In this document: piece after piece, positions 32,791 through 35,643 of the stretch | Layout of the letters: each line of letters opens with the position of its first letter | Numbering within the stretch: the stretch's first letter is position 1 | Assembly (NCBI GenBank): GCA_949949035.1 | Contig: CATLHJ010000010.1 | Span: forward strand, 1 to 35,643 | DNA: 35,643 nt | DNA from: an uncultured Clostridia bacterium | Lineage (GTDB): Bacteria; Bacillota; Clostridia; Christensenellales; UBA1242 | Direction: 5' to 3' | Notes under the pieces: model-generated | Databases searched by the model: none | What the model was told of the DNA's origin: nothing | The model's input: only the letters and a program-made list of their open reading frames with translations | Made by a program: the position numbers and the translations under genes

Positions 32791-33564
32791 TTAACTATAT
32801 GGCTTAAGCAAAAATTTTTTAGAAATATATTCCCCACTATTTCCAATTAATTTGAATGAAACGCAGGATTGTGGTAAATGCTTAACACTGAACGAACTAA
32901 CGAATTTTTTAGTAAATCCAAATTCATTAACACGCAACTCATCGTCAACGAACCATTGTATTTTATTTGTACGTGTGCATTTAACTTTGATTATTCCGAC
33001 ATAATTATCAATTTGTAAATCAATTAAACTAGGTGCTTGACCAGTATAACCACATAAAGTTTGTATTTCATCATCGCTATAAGGATTTACAATAAAAGGA
33101 TAATAAACATTTTTCAATTCAATATTGCTGCCACCAAAACTCGCTAAATCCGCTATTATTCGCCAATGGAAAACTGTATTTCGTTTTTCATATAAAGCCA
33201 ATGCTTTTGTAAGATGCTCATTAAACACATTTTCCGTGACATTATTTACTTGCAAAAAGTGGCGTTTCGCACTTTCAGCATAACCCAACCTTTGTGAATT
33301 ATGATAATGTATTACCCCATGACATTTATTACAAATCGCTATAATGTTATCAAGCGTTTGTGTCCGTTTATTGATATTGAATTTCCAAACTTCATGTGCT
33401 TGTAAATGATTAGTCTCATATCCACAAATTTGGCACTTTCCATTTGCCTGTTGGTAACAATAATTTCTTAAGGTATCCCAATCTTTCTTCGGCAACGTGA
33501 CACTTAAATCATTACCTCATGCGCCTTTAGGCAAGAGGTCAATTTCTAGTTTTAAATTATTCAT
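32791..33564 (-). pseudogene. HNH endonuclease-like gene with in-frame TGA at codon 16
   Basis: The gene starts at an ATG (33564) after GAGGT and reads MNNLKLEIDLLPKGA, then TGA (33519-33517), then GNDLSVTLPKKDWDTLRNYCY in the same frame. The rest is a complete HNH domain: CQICG, HEVW, LDNIIAICNKCHGVIH, followed by a C-terminal domain of about 130 residues. In this family the segment after LVPK normally has Trp where the TGA lies, so it is a Trp codon turned into a stop. A shorter product from the TTG at 33495 would keep the HNH domain. It follows the DUF4417 remnant by 3 nt. Confidence 0.75.
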
Positions 33565-33567
33565 AAA

Positions 33568-34085
33568 TTACCTCGTAGGATACAACTCTTCGGCTGCCTT
33601 ACGTTGTAAATACTCTTCTTCCCCTAATTTAGCAATTAACTCTTCTTCATCAAACGGCTGAATGACTTTAATATTACCCTTCATCTCAGGAAATGGCTCA
33701 CCGTAACAAATAACCGCACTCGGATTAATTACTGATAGCATTTTATTATAGCTTTCTAAAATTTCAGTTTTATATTTTTCACGACGATACGTTGAAATCG
33801 CCACCACACTTCCTTTCTCAATCCCGGCAAAGCAAAAATTATAACTATTTTCACCAGCACAACAAACTGTTGGAATTACCAACTTACCCATACTTTGCCA
33901 ATACGCACCGCACTAACGATTTTTAAAAGTATTGTATATTTGCAATGCTTTTGGCATACACAATAAAGACTAAATTCAGGCGTTAGTAACGCATAATATT
34001 GATCCAACTTTTCCATTGTTTGTTCCGGTTTTTCGTAAACGGCATCAAATAGCCAATCGTAAGTAAAGAAATGAATAGTTTTATG
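33568..34085 (-). pseudogene. DUF4417 gene, broken by a frameshift and a TAG
   Basis: Homology runs through two frames. Upstream: IHFFTYDWLFDAVYEKPEQT... to LLTPEFSLYC; after a frameshift at about 33,960 it continues MPKALQIYNTFKNR, then TAG (33915-33913), then CGAYWQSMGKLVIPTV, YNFCFAGIEKGSVVAIST and ICYGEPFPEMKGNI. These are the successive conserved blocks of DUF4417, a family common in Clostridia mobile elements with unknown function. The TAG sits where the family usually has Trp (NRW-GAYWQ). The intact part after 33891 could give a 107-residue fragment. The upstream part overlaps the 3' end of the CPCC gene in another frame. Confidence 0.7.
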
Positions 34086-34357
34086 TTAATTCTTGTATCA
34101 GCCAAATCCACAGCAGTTTTCAAACAATCATCCGCTGATAGAATTTCTTTTTTGTTTTCTTCCCAAAATTGTTTGTACTGGTTTAAGCTCATTTTATTTG
34201 CACCACCCATTAAATCAGGTTGCTTAACTTGCAAATTGTCTGCTTCCCACCCACAATACTCACAAATGTCGTATTCGTTTTCAATGTTTTCCAACCCACA
34301 AACTTGGCATTTATGCGCGTTGAGTTTCTCAAAATTGTTATTTATAGTTTTATCCAT
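33983..34357 (-). CDS. Cysteine-rich CPCC-type protein with abnormal 3' end
   Basis: 124 residues after a good Shine-Dalgarno (AAAGGAG). Residues 14-65 match the CPCC family (PF14206-like): CQVCG, YDICEYCGWEAD, QPDLMGGANKMSLNQYK. It is probably a small zinc-binding protein. From about residue 90 the frame runs through DNA that encodes DUF4417 in another frame (IKLFISLLTIGYLM...), so the natural C-terminus has been lost and the tail is accidental. These proteins often occur with toxin-immunity or mobile gene neighbours; the role here is unknown. Confidence 0.65.
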   Translation of the reverse strand: MDKTINNNFEKLNAHKCQVCGLENIENEYDICEYCGWEADNLQVKQPDLMGGANKMSLNQYKQFWEENKKEILSADDCLKTAVDLADTRINIKLFISLLTIGYLMPFTKNRNKQWKSWINIMRY

Positions 34358-34566
34358 TTTTTGCTCCTTTAATTTTACAAATATTCTATGTATTAGTCAA
34401 ATTGGTCATAAAAATAATCAATTCCCCGATCCGGCCCAAAATATGTAATAGTTTTACCGCTATCATTAATTATTACTATTTCAAAATGCAAAAGAAAAAG
34501 CCTAACCACATTAGAGATCAAAGCCGAGAGATAACTGGCTAAAAATTATTTAATAAAGGAGAAAAT

Positions 34567-34799
34567 ATGGAATATCAAAAATATTACTTAAAAGAATCGA
34601 TGGTTTTGTCAAAGACAATAATGTTTGTTATTACGCAAACTTTGCCGGCTTCTGGGCTTGGCAAGACAAAGAACTCATAGACAAAATACAAGAAGTTGAA
34701 ACGCGACATAACTGCACTGTCTACGCTGTAACGCACGTGTTTACTTGCTTTGGCGAATGTTATGATTTCTTGATTGTTACTCACTACCCAACCATATAA
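34567..34799 (+). pseudogene. Small hypothetical gene with a one-base frameshift
   Basis: Good Shine-Dalgarno (AAAGGAG) and ATG, then MEYQKYYLK; the protein-like frame continues one base off as RIDGFVKDNNVCYYANFAGF, then WAWQDKELIDKIQEVETRHN and ends at TAA 34799 with LIVTHYPTI. The shift lies in TTAAAAGA, where one lost A restores the frame if added back. The unshifted frame ends after 36 codons. TTAAAAG is not a canonical slippery heptamer, so loss of a base is more likely than programmed shifting. The protein family is not recognised. Confidence 0.55.
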
Positions 34800-34850
34800 C
34801 TTTATTAAACAGTTAGTTTTGTTGAGCGCCCCGTTTAACTGTTACCTGTT

Positions 34851-35432
34851 TTACCAGTTATATTCCTTCCCGAAAACACAATCTGGCTCGTGGTCGTCAA
34901 TAACACCGACGGCCTGTAAGTAAGAATAAATAATTGTCGAACCGACAAAACGCATGCCCCGCTTTTGCAGATCGCTTGACACGGCGTCCGACAATGGCGA
35001 AGTCGACCGTACCACACCGTCACGATTAACCACTGCCTTACCACCCGCGAAACCCCACAGGTACGCGTCAAAACTGCCAAATTCTTTTTGGATAGTCATA
35101 AAAATTTGCGCGTTGTTAATAGTGGCACTGATTTTACGGCGGTTACGCACGATGCCCGTATCGCTCATCAATTCGGCAATTTTGGCGTCGTCATAATGAG
35201 CAATCTTAACGTAATCAAAGTCGTCAAACGCCACGCGAAAATGATCGCGCTTGTTCAAAATGCATTCCCATGACAGTCCCGCCTGAAAACTTTCCAGCAC
35301 CAGCATGGCGAACAAATGGCGGTCGTCATGACTGGGTTTACCCCACTCTTGGTCGTGATACGCCACGTACCGCGGATTATCCAAATTGACCCAACGGCAG
35401 CGTTTAACGGCTTCTGGTACCTGATTATCCAT
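34851..35432 (-). CDS. tag: DNA-3-methyladenine glycosylase I
   Basis: 193 residues, the full Tag length. Signatures: RCRWVNLDNPRYVAYHDQEWG, LFAMLVLESFQAGLSWECIL, GIVRNRRKI, FVGSTIIYSYLQAVGVIDDHEPDC. The Cys near the N-terminus and the His and Cys at the C-terminus (HEPDC) fit the zinc snap of the family. It removes 3-methyladenine from DNA in base excision repair. TAAACT lies 7 nt before the ATG and there is no Shine-Dalgarno, consistent with the leaderless pattern of core genes here. It marks the return to core chromosome after accessory region II. Confidence 0.95.
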   Translation of the reverse strand: MDNQVPEAVKRCRWVNLDNPRYVAYHDQEWGKPSHDDRHLFAMLVLESFQAGLSWECILNKRDHFRVAFDDFDYVKIAHYDDAKIAELMSDTGIVRNRRKISATINNAQIFMTIQKEFGSFDAYLWGFAGGKAVVNRDGVVRSTSPLSDAVSSDLQKRGMRFVGSTIIYSYLQAVGVIDDHEPDCVFGKEYNW

Positions 35433-35473
35433 TCAATCCAGTTTACTATTAGTCAGTGGTGATGACAAATTTT

Positions 35474-35643
35474 TTATACCGCCGTAGCGGTTTTCTTTTT
35501 GCGTTGGATACCGGCAATGAACAGCCAACTAACCGCGCCACCGCCCAGTACCAATACCCCACCGGCAATAATGCCAAAGATTAACCACACCGTACCGTTA
35601 TTGTTGCCACCGCCGTCAGTAGTACCCGTAACGGGCGACAACG
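35474..35643 (-). CDS. C-terminal membrane anchor of a surface protein (partial)
   Basis: The window ends inside this gene. The visible 56 codons read a Gly/Asn linker (TTDGGGNNNG), a 25-residue hydrophobic helix (VWLIFGIIAGGVLVLGGGAV and on), a basic stop-transfer IQRKKK and a short tail ending in TAA. It is the typical C-terminus of an extracellular protein held by one membrane helix. No LPxTG is visible in this part. Function depends on the missing N-terminal domains. Confidence 0.7.
   Translation of the reverse strand, partial: LSPVTGTTDGGGNNNGTVWLIFGIIAGGVLVLGGGAVSWLFIAGIQRKKKTATAV

Noticed and set aside
21382-33564. UGA read as Trp throughout the organism (code 4)
   Set aside because: Trp is TGG in core and accessory genes, several genes end properly at TGA (for example the IMPase-like gene), and a third Trp site is TAG, which code 4 does not explain.
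34567-34620. Programmed -1 frameshift at TTAAAAG in the small gene
   Set aside because: The site is not a canonical X-XXY-YYZ heptamer and no downstream stimulatory structure is evident; loss of one A is simpler.

Overview
The window looks like chromosomal DNA of a host-associated, uncultured low-to-mid GC bacterium, probably a Bacillota (Firmicutes) relative. The basis is ribosomal protein L19, EF-P, Tag, polysaccharide deacetylase, tRNAs with encoded CCA ends, BspA-type leucine-rich-repeat surface proteins with InlB/Listeria-Bacteroides repeats, and Clostridia-style serine recombinases. The species is not identifiable from the sequence alone.

Layout. (1) 1-1600: a (TTCG)n tract at the window edge, a DUF2726 membrane protein, rplS and tRNA-Lys. 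(2) 1601-2275: a small anchored or secreted protein. (3) 2214-11702, minus strand: six tandem paralogous radical SAM genes, each with an N-terminal Rossmann-like domain, a SPASM-like Cys cluster and then the radical SAM core, preceded by a coiled-coil hypothetical gene. One copy carries a run of 17 G that puts it out of frame. (4) 11759-22780, accessory region I: pseudogene remnants, a BspA-like lipoprotein, an inositol-monophosphatase-like gene overlapping a serine recombinase, a second BspA-like protein with a zinc-ribbon membrane protein, and a broken HUH Rep gene, ending at the 3' side of tRNA-His. (5) 22787-26139, core: tRNA-His, efp, an acidic hypothetical, a HAD phosphatase, a deacetylase and tRNA-Ile. 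(6) 26140-34800, accessory region II, starting at the 3' side of tRNA-Ile: a winged-helix-like gene, a PD-(D/E)XK nuclease, an alpha/beta hydrolase with an ADP-ribosylglycohydrolase, a second serine recombinase behind a structured leader, and a decaying CPCC / DUF4417 / HNH cluster. (7) 34851-35643, core: tag and the C-terminal anchor of a surface protein.

Three points stand out. First, two homologous structured RNA leaders lie about 6 kb apart on opposite strands, one before the PD-(D/E)XK nuclease and one before the zinc-ribbon/BspA operon. They share a long closing helix, an identical internal motif and a 3' hairpin that contains the Shine-Dalgarno sequence and runs into T's next to the start codon; they are a candidate undescribed regulatory RNA class. 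Second, core genes and all six radical SAM genes have a TATAAT-like -10 box 6-7 nt before the start codon and no Shine-Dalgarno, which suggests leaderless mRNAs, whereas almost all accessory genes have good Shine-Dalgarno sequences. Third, two simple-sequence tracts (G17 inside a radical SAM gene; 24 tetranucleotide units right after a leaderless-type ATG) look like phase-variation switches.
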